64,000 nt of DNA, from positions 1-64,000 of the forward strand of contig CAVIJD010000008.1 of NCBI GenBank assembly GCA_963643165.1. Direction: 5' to 3'. The notes beneath the pieces were generated by a model, which had not been told where the DNA came from, ran no database searches, and saw only the letters and a list, made by a program, of their open reading frames with translations. Of this stretch, positions 54,771 through 62,475 are shown in pieces (position 1 is the stretch's first letter; the number at the start of each line of letters is the position of its first letter). The stretch is from F23-D06 sp963643165. GTDB taxonomy: Bacteria; Bacteroidota; Bacteroidia; Bacteroidales; WCHB1-69. Both the position numbers and the translations under genes were made by a program.

Positions 54771-56224
54771 TGTTCTTGATTTTTTATTCTGAAAAGGGGA
54801 TTATTGTCTTGTTGTTCTTCTTGGGGATAACGGAGATAGAAAAAGTCGGCGAGTCCATTCCCCGGCGACGGCAGGTCGCGGCTCAGCACTTGTCCGGCCG
54901 GGGCAAGCAGCAGATAGCTCGGCAGCGTCTCGATGTGCTCCGACTGCAGCCAGTCGTAGTTGCCGTTGAAATGCCATATTGGCCACGAAAAGCGCGATTT
55001 GTATTTTTGGCAGAAGCGGCGGTAGTCTTTGGAGTCCATGTCCACGTCAAGGCTCACAAACTGCACGCGGTCGCCGAAACGTCGGTTGAGTTCTTCCAAC
55101 ATTTTCATCTCCCGTATGCAATCAACGCAGTCGCTCTGAAACACATGGACAAATACATCCTTGCCGTCTCCGAACTGGCTGAACCGGGCATCCTCCCCGT
55201 TTTCGTCTTTCCAAACGCAATCGACTTTCTCTTTCGGGTCGGGTGCCAGCAGACGCAAGGCATTCTCGGCATAGAGGGCGTGTTCCGGGAAACGGGTCTC
55301 TTGGCGGAGGCTCCGGAGGATGGTCAGGAGATTGGCTCCGTCAAACTCCTCATTGCCGTACAAGTCGATGACATTGCGGATGATAGCCAACTCGCGCACC
55401 CGGTCGGAACGCAGCATGGGGTCACGTCCCAAGCCACTGAAAAGTGCCGTATAGTCGGGCTTGTCGTTGATGGCCGTGCTCAGCAATTCTTTAGGCACAT
55501 ACTTTGAATTGTAGAGGTGTCCGGAATAGAAGTTGTTGAACAGCAGCATATAAGCGGGATTGTCGTACAGCACGTCATGGTCAAAGAAGCGTTCAAACAC
55601 CGACTGTCTGTCCTTGGGGAAGCACAGTCTGTCGAGGAGGCCGCAGGTATAATAGACGTACGAAGTATAGAAATTGTCGGCATCGTAATGCACGTCAAAG
55701 TCCTTGTTCAGCAGCATCATGACCGTATCATAGGCGGACTTGTCGCGGTCATAGACCAGTTTGAAGCCGTATTGGTCCATCAGTTCATTGAAATAGCGGT
55801 CAAAGCGGTTGATTTTGTAGTTAAGGTCCGCGGTATCTGTCTCATCAGCGGTCACATATAGGAAGCCGCCGTATCTTTCGGGGTTCACGAAGCCGAAGAG
55901 GGCGGTGTCGGCGGAGACATGGAAGTGGTAAGTGCGCGCGGGCACGATGAACAGTTCGGCTTTGGTGGTCCTAATGGCCAGTTGTGCCGGGCGAATGGCG
56001 GTGGCGGCATATTGCAGGCTGAAGTGTCCGTCTCCACCTATGGTGCAGGTTGCCACCGTCTTGGGGATGCGGTTGAAGAGGTCCTCAAAAACCACTAGCC
56101 TGATCTCTTCATTCTTTGCAAATGGGGCATCGCCCTCGATGACGACAGGCTTCTGTCCTGCCGCCGCCGCTGCCGTCGTGAGGAGCAGGCACAATGCTAT
56201 CCATCTGCAAAACAGGTTGTTCAT
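54767..56224 (-). CDS. Large thioredoxin-fold envelope protein (485 aa)
   Basis: A signal peptide (..LLLTTAAAAAGQ) leads into an N-terminal ~120-residue beta domain of the DUF4369/DUF5106 type seen in Bacteroidota (EIRLVVFEDLFNRIPKTVAT, RTYHFHVSADTALFGF). A long helical middle follows, then a C-terminal thioredoxin-like domain with VHVFQSDCVDCIREMKML (CVDC near residue 363) and IETLPSYLLLAPAGQVL (cis-Pro). It is coupled to the TlpA gene by ATGA and is probably part of one periplasmic thiol pathway. Confidence 0.82.
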   Translation of the reverse strand: MNNLFCRWIALCLLLTTAAAAAGQKPVVIEGDAPFAKNEEIRLVVFEDLFNRIPKTVATCTIGGDGHFSLQYAATAIRPAQLAIRTTKAELFIVPARTYHFHVSADTALFGFVNPERYGGFLYVTADETDTADLNYKINRFDRYFNELMDQYGFKLVYDRDKSAYDTVMMLLNKDFDVHYDADNFYTSYVYYTCGLLDRLCFPKDRQSVFERFFDHDVLYDNPAYMLLFNNFYSGHLYNSKYVPKELLSTAINDKPDYTALFSGLGRDPMLRSDRVRELAIIRNVIDLYGNEEFDGANLLTILRSLRQETRFPEHALYAENALRLLAPDPKEKVDCVWKDENGEDARFSQFGDGKDVFVHVFQSDCVDCIREMKMLEELNRRFGDRVQFVSLDVDMDSKDYRRFCQKYKSRFSWPIWHFNGNYDWLQSEHIETLPSYLLLAPAGQVLSRDLPSPGNGLADFFYLRYPQEEQQDNNPLFRIKNQEQ

Positions 56225-56227
56225 CTT

Positions 56228-56695
56228 CTATTCTATTTCAGGGAGTTGGTATGACACATACTGGGAATAGTCGGCGTGCAGCATCCAGAGTTCGCGCACC
56301 AGCGAAGAGGAGACGTGCCGCCACTGCGGTGACGTTGGCACAAACAGCGTTTCCACATCTGACGCCAACTGTCTGTTCACCAGGCAGATTTCCTCCTCGA
56401 CCATATAGTCGGAGACATTGCGCAGGCCGCGGAGCATATAGCCGGCATTCACCTTATGGCAGAGTTCGACCGTCAGCCCCTCGTAGGCCATAATTTCCAC
56501 CTTAGGTTGTTGGGCATATACGTTGCGGATCCAGTCGAGGCGTTGTTCAACAGAAAAGGCGTCCTGTTTGCGGGCATTGTGACCCACGGCGATGACGATC
56601 TTGTCGAAAAGAGGCAAGGCTTTCCGTACAACATCTTCATGTCCCTTGGTAAACGGGCAGAACGATCCGGCAAAAACAGCAATCTTATCCATCAT
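56228..56695 (-). CDS. coaD: Pantetheine-phosphate adenylyltransferase
   Basis: 155 residues. AVFAGSFCPFTKGHEDVVRK carries the nucleotidyltransferase (T/H)xGH signature, LRGLRNVSDYMVEEEI is the CoaD loop, and SSSLVRELW is the C-terminal ISSS-like motif. It makes dephospho-CoA from phosphopantetheine and ATP. Spacing is 6 bp after tsaC and 3 bp before the thioredoxin-like gene. Confidence 0.95.
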   Translation of the reverse strand: MMDKIAVFAGSFCPFTKGHEDVVRKALPLFDKIVIAVGHNARKQDAFSVEQRLDWIRNVYAQQPKVEIMAYEGLTVELCHKVNAGYMLRGLRNVSDYMVEEEICLVNRQLASDVETLFVPTSPQWRHVSSSLVRELWMLHADYSQYVSYQLPEIE

Positions 56696-56701
56696 CAGCC
56701 G

Positions 56702-57265
56702 TCAGTCGCGAAGGACCGTAAAATTATAGTCATCCAGAAACTTAATCAGGCGCGAGGGTTTATACTCGACCGAGTCGGCGTACGTTTGGGGCACCACATA
56801 GTCCATCTTGGCCACAATCTCGGGGCTGATGTCCATGAACGTCCTGGGGGTAGGTTGTGCGGCCACGTTCGCGGAAGTGGAGACGATAGGCTTGCCGAGT
56901 GCCTTGATGAGGCGACGGCAGAAATCCTGCTGCACAATGCGGATAGCGATAGTGCCGTCGTCGTGAACCAGTTTTTTAGGCAAGTGCTGGGCGGTAGGAT
57001 AGATAAAAGTGGTAGGGCGCGACACGTTGGCGGCGAGGTCCCAGGCAATCAGCGGGATGCGTTCCACATACATCGGCAGTCGTTCTGCCGAGTCGAGCAA
57101 GATAATCATACTCTTCTTCTCGTCGCGCTGTTTGATGCGGTATATTTTAGTCACGGCCTCTTCGTTCGTAGCATCGCAGCCGATGCCCCACACGGTGTCT
57201 GTGGGATAAAGCAGAACCTTACCCTCGCGCAGCAGTGCGGCACATTTCTCTATTTCCTGTTCCAT
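56702..57265 (-). CDS. tsaC: L-threonylcarbamoyladenylate synthase (YrdC/Sua5 domain)
   Basis: 187 residues from the ATG at 57265 (MEQEIEKCAALLREGKVLLY). The longer frame to 57367 runs through the palindromic promoter and is rejected. YPTDTVWGIGCDATNEEAV and KSMIILLDSAERLPMYVERI are the YrdC substrate-pocket motifs, and IVSTSANVAAQPTP is the SxN segment. It produces the precursor of t6A37 in tRNA. There is no C-terminal Sua5 domain, so it is of the short TsaC type. First gene of the seven-gene minus operon. Confidence 0.92.
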   Translation of the reverse strand: MEQEIEKCAALLREGKVLLYPTDTVWGIGCDATNEEAVTKIYRIKQRDEKKSMIILLDSAERLPMYVERIPLIAWDLAANVSRPTTFIYPTAQHLPKKLVHDDGTIAIRIVQQDFCRRLIKALGKPIVSTSANVAAQPTPRTFMDISPEIVAKMDYVVPQTYADSVEYKPSRLIKFLDDYNFTVLRD

Positions 57266-57287
57266 TCTTTTTCGGCTATTAAATATT

Positions 57288-57333
57288 GGCTGCAAACATA
57301 CAAAAAAAATGATTTTTTTGTATGTTTGCAGCC
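57288..57333. promoter_or_regulatory. Perfectly palindromic divergent promoter of tsaC and yqeY
   Basis: Two 21-bp arms (57288-57308 and 57313-57333) are perfect inverted repeats round a 4-nt centre (ATGA). Each arm carries the -7 element TATGTTTG, at 57321-57328 on the plus strand and at 57293-57300 on the minus strand, each followed by GCAGCC. One palindrome therefore provides both promoters. Confidence 0.75.
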
Positions 57334-57352
57334 TGTAAAAAAAATCCCGGAT

Positions 57353-57802
57353 ATGAATTTGGAACAACGCATCAATGACGACATTAAAGCGGCCATGTTA
57401 GCCCGTGAGAAAGAGAAACTGAACGCCTTGCGCGCCGTAAAGTCGGCAATTCTGCTGGCCAAGACCCAAAAAGGCGCGTCTGCCGAGATTGGCGAGGCAG
57501 AGGAAATCAAGTTGTTGAAGCAGCTGGTGAAGCAACGTCAGGACGCGGCCGACACCTACAAGGCACAAAACCGCGACGACCTGTATCAGGAAGAGAAGGC
57601 GCAACTGGACATCATTTCCGCCTATCTGCCCCAGATGATGACAGAAGAGGAGATTGAGGCCGGCCTCAAGAAGATTATGGAAGACAACGGCTTCGCCGGA
57701 ATGAAAGACATGGGCAAGATGATGGGCGCCGCCACCCGCGCGTTTGCGGGCAAGGCCGACAACCGCACCGTTTCGGACATCGTGAAGCGACTTCTCTCCT
57801 AA
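57353..57802 (+). CDS. GatB/YqeY domain protein
   Basis: 149 residues from the ATG at 57353, 25 nt after the -7 element; a much longer frame runs antisense through coaD and tsaC and is rejected. MNLEQRINDDIKAAMLAREK, LRAVKSAILLAKTQKG and VKQRQDAADTYKAQNRDDL are typical of the YqeY family, ending GMKDMGKMMGAATRAFAGKA. The domain resembles the tRNA-binding tail of GatB. Its function in free-standing form is not settled. Confidence 0.92.
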   Translation: MNLEQRINDDIKAAMLAREKEKLNALRAVKSAILLAKTQKGASAEIGEAEEIKLLKQLVKQRQDAADTYKAQNRDDLYQEEKAQLDIISAYLPQMMTEEEIEAGLKKIMEDNGFAGMKDMGKMMGAATRAFAGKADNRTVSDIVKRLLS

Positions 57803-57823
57803 CCCAAGCCAGCAACCAGCCAG

Positions 57824-58960
57824 ATGAAGTACTACATCATAGCCGGCGAGGCGTCGGGCGACCTTCATGCCGCCAACCTGATGAAAGCCCTGAAAGTGCG
57901 CGACCCGCAGGCGGAGTTCCGCTGCTGGGGCGGCGACCTGATGGAAGCCGAGGGCGGCGACTTGGTCAAGCACTACCGCGATCTGGCCTTCATGGGTTTC
58001 TGGGAGGTCTTTGTGCACCTCAACACAATACTCCGCAACATCAAAATCTGCGAGACAGACATCCTGCTTTATGAACCGGACGCCGTCATTCTGGTTGACT
58101 ATCCGGGCTTCAACCTGCGCATTGCCCGCTTTGCCAAAGAAAACGGGTTGAAAGTCATCTACTACATCTCGCCGCAGATCTGGGCCTGGAAGAAAGGGCG
58201 CATCCGTCAAATCCGCAAATACGTTGACGAGATGCTCGTCATCCTCCCGTTTGAGCAGGCGTTCTATGCCCGCAACGGCATGGAGGTGCATTATGTAGGG
58301 CATCCGCTGCTGGATGCCGTAAGCGGCGACCTGCGCGAGCAAGAGGCCGTAAAGTCGTTCCGCAGCAGCAACGGCCTTGACGGGCGCGACATCATCGCGT
58401 TGCTGCCCGGCAGCCGCAAGCAGGAGATTGCCGCCATACTGCCCCGCATGCTCAAGGTGGTGCCGTTGTTTCCGCAGTACCAGTTTGTCGTATCGACCGT
58501 AAACTGGCAGTCTGCCGAACTATACAGCAAATATATAGGCACTTGTGACGTAAAACAGGTTTCCGGCAGTGCCTATCCGCTGCTAGCCAACGCCAAAGCC
58601 GCCATCGTAGCCTCCGGAACCGCCACCCTCGAAACGGCCATGATCGGCACGCCGCAAGTGGTCTGCTATGCCGGCAGCGAACTCTCGTACCTCATCGCCA
58701 AGAACCTCATCTCCGGCATCCGCTTCATTTCCTTGCCGAACCTTATTGCCGACAAGAAAATCGTGAGCGAACTGATACAGCACGACCTCAACACCGGCAC
58801 CCTCAAAGAAGAATTGGGCCTTATAACTGAAAACCAGCCTAATATAGACCGCATAAAGGCAGACTACCGGCAGCTGTATGCCCTCTTGGGCAACGGGTCC
58901 GCCTCTGCCAAAGCCGCCGGCGTCATCATAGAAAGCCTGTCAAACACCACAAAAAATTAA
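57824..58960 (+). CDS. lpxB: Lipid-A-disaccharide synthase
   Basis: 378 residues. The GT19 pattern is clear: MKYYIIAGEASGDLHAANLM, AEFRCWGGDLMEAEGG, MGFWEVFVHL, DYPGFNLRIARFAK, YYISPQIWAWKKGRIRQIRK and LLPGSRKQEIAAILPRML. It joins UDP-2,3-diacylglucosamine to lipid X to give the lipid A disaccharide. It begins 21 bp after yqeY and is followed closely by two type IX cargo-like genes, whose products would be anchored to LPS. Confidence 0.95.
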   Translation: MKYYIIAGEASGDLHAANLMKALKVRDPQAEFRCWGGDLMEAEGGDLVKHYRDLAFMGFWEVFVHLNTILRNIKICETDILLYEPDAVILVDYPGFNLRIARFAKENGLKVIYYISPQIWAWKKGRIRQIRKYVDEMLVILPFEQAFYARNGMEVHYVGHPLLDAVSGDLREQEAVKSFRSSNGLDGRDIIALLPGSRKQEIAAILPRMLKVVPLFPQYQFVVSTVNWQSAELYSKYIGTCDVKQVSGSAYPLLANAKAAIVASGTATLETAMIGTPQVVCYAGSELSYLIAKNLISGIRFISLPNLIADKKIVSELIQHDLNTGTLKEELGLITENQPNIDRIKADYRQLYALLGNGSASAKAAGVIIESLSNTTKN

Positions 58961-59017
58961 ATCCTGTTGCAACACAAAAGCATCCATATCGTTAAAACAA
59001 AAGCACATCGCCTGAAT

Positions 59018-59464
59018 ATGAAAAAAATCATCATCTTCGCAATCATAACGTTCTCATTCGCAATATGTAATGCCGAACAGTTGTCCTTCCGTACCTACGG
59101 TGCGGTTTCAACGGCGGCGGCATTGGCATCCGGTGACACGATCCCATTCTTCGTGCCCAATGCTTTCACCCCCAACAGTGACGGCCTCAACGAGACCTTC
59201 CATCTCAAGTACGAAATAGAGCCGTTTGCCACCTTTTCGTTTTTCCAGATGATGATCTACGACCGTCACGGCAAACTGCTGTTCAAGTCGAACCTCAACA
59301 ACCCGATGGCCGAATGGGACGGCACCGACAAGAACGGCGTCGCTTGTCCGGCCGGGGTGTATGTCTGCGTCATCAAATACCGGCTCAGCGGTGCTGAAGA
59401 GAGCGGCACTGTCGGCAAGAACGACTATATGGTATATAAGCACACCATCGCATTGCTCAGATAA
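59018..59464 (+). CDS. Stand-alone CHU_C sorting-domain protein (148 aa)
   Basis: The ATG at 59018 opens a signal peptide (MKKIIIFAIITFSFAICNAE). After a ~25-residue spacer nearly the whole mature protein is one CHU_C/gliding-motility-type C-terminal domain: IPFFVPNAFTPNSDGLNETF, MMIYDRHGKLLFKSNL, EWDGTDKNGVACPAGVYVCV and the final HTIALLR. No cargo domain is present, which is unusual because this domain normally sits at the end of large surface proteins. Its neighbour ends in the same domain. Confidence 0.8.
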   Translation: MKKIIIFAIITFSFAICNAEQLSFRTYGAVSTAAALASGDTIPFFVPNAFTPNSDGLNETFHLKYEIEPFATFSFFQMMIYDRHGKLLFKSNLNNPMAEWDGTDKNGVACPAGVYVCVIKYRLSGAEESGTVGKNDYMVYKHTIALLR

Positions 59465-59478
59465 TAATTTTCCTAAAA

Positions 59479-62346
59479 ATGAGAGATTCCAAATACTTTT
59501 CCCTACCCTTTCTTTTTGTAGTGTTGCTCTGCTTCGGTGCAGGCACGCTTCACGCTCAGGACATCATCATGACGAACACCTCCACCGTGGAGAATGTGGG
59601 TGAAGACATCCGTTACTTTTACGACCCCGGCGGCACGGCAACCAACCCCGGACCCAACAACCATCCGCTGGGCTACTTTGACCGCAACATCCGCGACACG
59701 CTGACGATGAAGACCGAAATGTCGAACAGTTACCTCACCGTGCTGTTCAGCGACTTTGCCATGGGCTACGGCGACACGCTCTACATCTTTGACGGGCAGA
59801 ACACCAACGCCGCCCTCATCGGCGTCTACAACTCCGTGCGCTCGCCCGAGCAGGTAAGTTCCACGGGACGCTACCTTACGTTTGTGTTCCATTCCGACGA
59901 CATTGACGACTACGGGATGCTGAGCGAAGGCTGGTCGGCGCAGGCATACGCCACATCGTTCTCTTCTTTGACCGTCCTCATCAGCGACTACGACGGGTCG
60001 CTTTACCAGGGATGCAACACACGCTTCTACGACTCCGGCGGTCCAAACGGCAACATTGCAGCCAACAACGAGCATTACGACATGGAATTCGTGTCGCCGG
60101 CCTCGCACATCAAGATGGAGTTTCAGAGTTTTTCAGTCAACGGACTGATGAAGATATACGACGGGGCAAAGAATGACCCTAACAAACGTCTCATCGGGCA
60201 ATTCCACACTTCTACCCTTGATGCCACCACAGGCAACAAGCCGCCCGTGCTTTTCTCGTCCGGCTCCACACTTTACGTTGAATACATCGGCTCAACGGGC
60301 GACGTGTCCAAATCCGGATGGGAAGCCATCGTCTCCTGTGTGTCAGAACTTTTCGAGACACCTACCGGCACCGCATGCCCGCAGGTGGTCATCTCCACCA
60401 CCGACGCCGAAAACCCGGACGTCATCGACCACCAGTGCGGCATTCCCACCATCCTCTCCGCGGGCATCACCGCCACAGGACGTTATGCCAACGACTATAC
60501 CGTGTCGCAGGTCACCTACGCGCCGCCGTTCGCCTTCAACGCCGGCACCTTGATTGATGCCAACACAGACGACAACTGGATTACCACCAGCGGTGTAACC
60601 CTGCCGTTCACCTTCTCCTTTTTCGGCAAACCCTACACCAAGGCCTACCCAGGCGCCAACGGACTGATTTCATTCTCGCCACAATCGGGCTATTGCTCCT
60701 GGAGTTCCACGAGTTGCCCTACCCATACCAGCACGCCGCCCTACTCCTCGGCGCCTTATCTTTACCGCAACTGCATTTACGGCGTAATGGAAGACATCTA
60801 CCCCGGCCACTATATCAACAACGGCAGCATCCGCTATGGCGTCATGGGGCAGTACCCGTGCCGCACCTTTGTGTTCAACTACGACAATGTGGGACTTTTC
60901 TCCTGCTACTCGCAAGGCAACAACATGTACCAGTCGTACCAGATGGTCATTTACGAAGGCACCAACATCATCGACGTCTTCATCCGCCACCGTGCCTGCT
61001 GCAGCAGTTGGAACAACGGCAACGGCGTGGTGGGTCTGCAGAACACCACCTCCTCGCAGATGGTAGTCGCGCCGGGACGCACCTTTGCCACCAACTGGAC
61101 CGCCGACAACGAAGCGTGGCGTTTCACCCCCATCACCCCGTTGGACGAAGATGCCACCATCGAGTGGTTTGAGAACGACATCAACACCCCGAGCATCGGC
61201 TCCACAAACCGGCTGGTCGTGGACCCCACCACAACCACCCGCTACATTGCCAAATACCATTTCACAAACTCCACTAACACCTCCTTTGACCTGCTGGACA
61301 CCATACTCGTGCGCGTCAACATTCCGGAAGTTTCCATTCGGGGCGCACACGTCTGCCCCGGCAAGGAAGTCTCGTTCAATCCTGAAATACAAGAACTTGA
61401 CACCATCGTGCCCGCCTCCTACCATTGGAGCACAGGCGACACTGTGCGAGACCTCACCCTCATAGCGCAAGAGAGCCAAGACTGCATACTCACCATCACC
61501 TACAACAACAACTGCACCACCACCGACACCGCCAAATTAGTGGTAGAACCATTGGAGCGGCCTAAGATCCACGGTGACAACGAGATCTGCCAAGGCGAGA
61601 GCGTCCGTCTTACGGCCTCGGCCGACACCACCGACTACAACTACATTTGGGAGAACGGGCCCTCCGGCCCCACGCGGCTGGTAGCGCCGACAGACACCAC
61701 AACATACGTCGTCAGGGGTGTGCTGCCCAACGACAACGAATGTTTCAAGACAGACACCTTCACCATCATCGTAAGGCCATTGCCTGAAGTGTCGTTCACG
61801 ATGTCCCCGAGCGAAATCACCATGGAACACGGGTACGGCACGCTCTATTGCACCATGACCTGCACCTCAGACTCCACCTGGTGTTGGAACTTCCACGACC
61901 GTTACGATGCCACGGGCTCCATCATACACGACGTTGCGAACCCCACGCACGACTTCACCCACACGGGCACCTACCCAGTCACGCTCTCCGTCACCAACAG
62001 CCAGGAGTGTTCCGACTCTGTCACGCAATACGTCACCGTCACGGTGCCCATACACTTCTACATCCCCAATGCTTTCACCCCGAACGGCGACGACTTGAAC
62101 AACGTCTTCATCCCCAGTTTTGAAGGCATCGAAATCGAAAAATACCAGATGCTCGTCTATGACCGTCAAGGAAGGTTGGTGTTCAAATCGACCAACCCCA
62201 ACATCGGTTGGGACGGCAACGACATGCTCGGCAACGAATGTCCGCAGGGGGTTTACATCTATTACATCCGGCATTGGACGCAATTAGACAACATCAACGG
62301 CCCCGGACAGCCGCAAATCACCGGCAACATCACCCTGATACGGTAG
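59479..62346 (+). CDS. Type IX-secreted surface protein with CUB, PKD and CHU_C domains
   Basis: 955 residues with a signal peptide (..LLCFGAGTLHAQ). Two CUB-like domains lead: YGDTLYIFDGQNTNAALIGV with STGRYLTFVFHSDD, then MKIYDGAKNDPNKRLIGQFH with GSTLYVEYIG. A nidogen-like beta region follows (YPGANGLISFSPQSGYCSWS, RTFVFNYDNVGLFSC). Two Ig-like segments with Cys pairs come next, then a PKD-type domain (TWCWNFHDRYDATGS, HDFTHTGTYPVTLSV), and finally a CHU_C type B sorting domain (FYIPNAFTPNGDDLNNVFIP, VYDRQGRLVFKS, GWDGND). Expected location is the outer surface, via the type IX system. No core T9SS gene lies in the window. Confidence 0.85.
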   Translation: MRDSKYFSLPFLFVVLLCFGAGTLHAQDIIMTNTSTVENVGEDIRYFYDPGGTATNPGPNNHPLGYFDRNIRDTLTMKTEMSNSYLTVLFSDFAMGYGDTLYIFDGQNTNAALIGVYNSVRSPEQVSSTGRYLTFVFHSDDIDDYGMLSEGWSAQAYATSFSSLTVLISDYDGSLYQGCNTRFYDSGGPNGNIAANNEHYDMEFVSPASHIKMEFQSFSVNGLMKIYDGAKNDPNKRLIGQFHTSTLDATTGNKPPVLFSSGSTLYVEYIGSTGDVSKSGWEAIVSCVSELFETPTGTACPQVVISTTDAENPDVIDHQCGIPTILSAGITATGRYANDYTVSQVTYAPPFAFNAGTLIDANTDDNWITTSGVTLPFTFSFFGKPYTKAYPGANGLISFSPQSGYCSWSSTSCPTHTSTPPYSSAPYLYRNCIYGVMEDIYPGHYINNGSIRYGVMGQYPCRTFVFNYDNVGLFSCYSQGNNMYQSYQMVIYEGTNIIDVFIRHRACCSSWNNGNGVVGLQNTTSSQMVVAPGRTFATNWTADNEAWRFTPITPLDEDATIEWFENDINTPSIGSTNRLVVDPTTTTRYIAKYHFTNSTNTSFDLLDTILVRVNIPEVSIRGAHVCPGKEVSFNPEIQELDTIVPASYHWSTGDTVRDLTLIAQESQDCILTITYNNNCTTTDTAKLVVEPLERPKIHGDNEICQGESVRLTASADTTDYNYIWENGPSGPTRLVAPTDTTTYVVRGVLPNDNECFKTDTFTIIVRPLPEVSFTMSPSEITMEHGYGTLYCTMTCTSDSTWCWNFHDRYDATGSIIHDVANPTHDFTHTGTYPVTLSVTNSQECSDSVTQYVTVTVPIHFYIPNAFTPNGDDLNNVFIPSFEGIEIEKYQMLVYDRQGRLVFKSTNPNIGWDGNDMLGNECPQGVYIYYIRHWTQLDNINGPGQPQITGNITLIR

Positions 62347-62384
62347 CCGGCCATTGACCGAAACGGCACAGACACAACCAAGCG

Positions 62385-62426
62385 AGGCTATGGGGAGTTG
62401 AGCGCAGACACAACTTCACATAGCCT
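62385..62426 (+). terminator. Probable terminator after the T9SS cargo gene
   Basis: AGGCTATG (62385-62392) pairs with CATAGCCT (62419-62426). An inner AGTTG/CAACT stem is separated by a 3x3 internal loop. TGTTT follows. Confidence 0.45.
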
Positions 62427-62449
62427 TGTTTATACATATTCTTTTTTTG

Positions 62450-62457
62450 TACTTTTG
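62450..62457 (+). promoter_or_regulatory. -7 element of the Clp ATPase gene
   Basis: TACTTTTG matches TAnnTTTG. A TTG at 62426-62428 lies about 21 bp upstream as a candidate -33 element. The leader would be about 12 nt. Confidence 0.55.
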
Positions 62458-62475
62458 CCGCAAATTTCAACGTAA

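Noticed and set aside
56456..57352. Long N-terminal extension of the YqeY frame
   Set aside because: It would run antisense through coaD and tsaC and through the palindromic promoter; the start at 57353 gives the normal family length.
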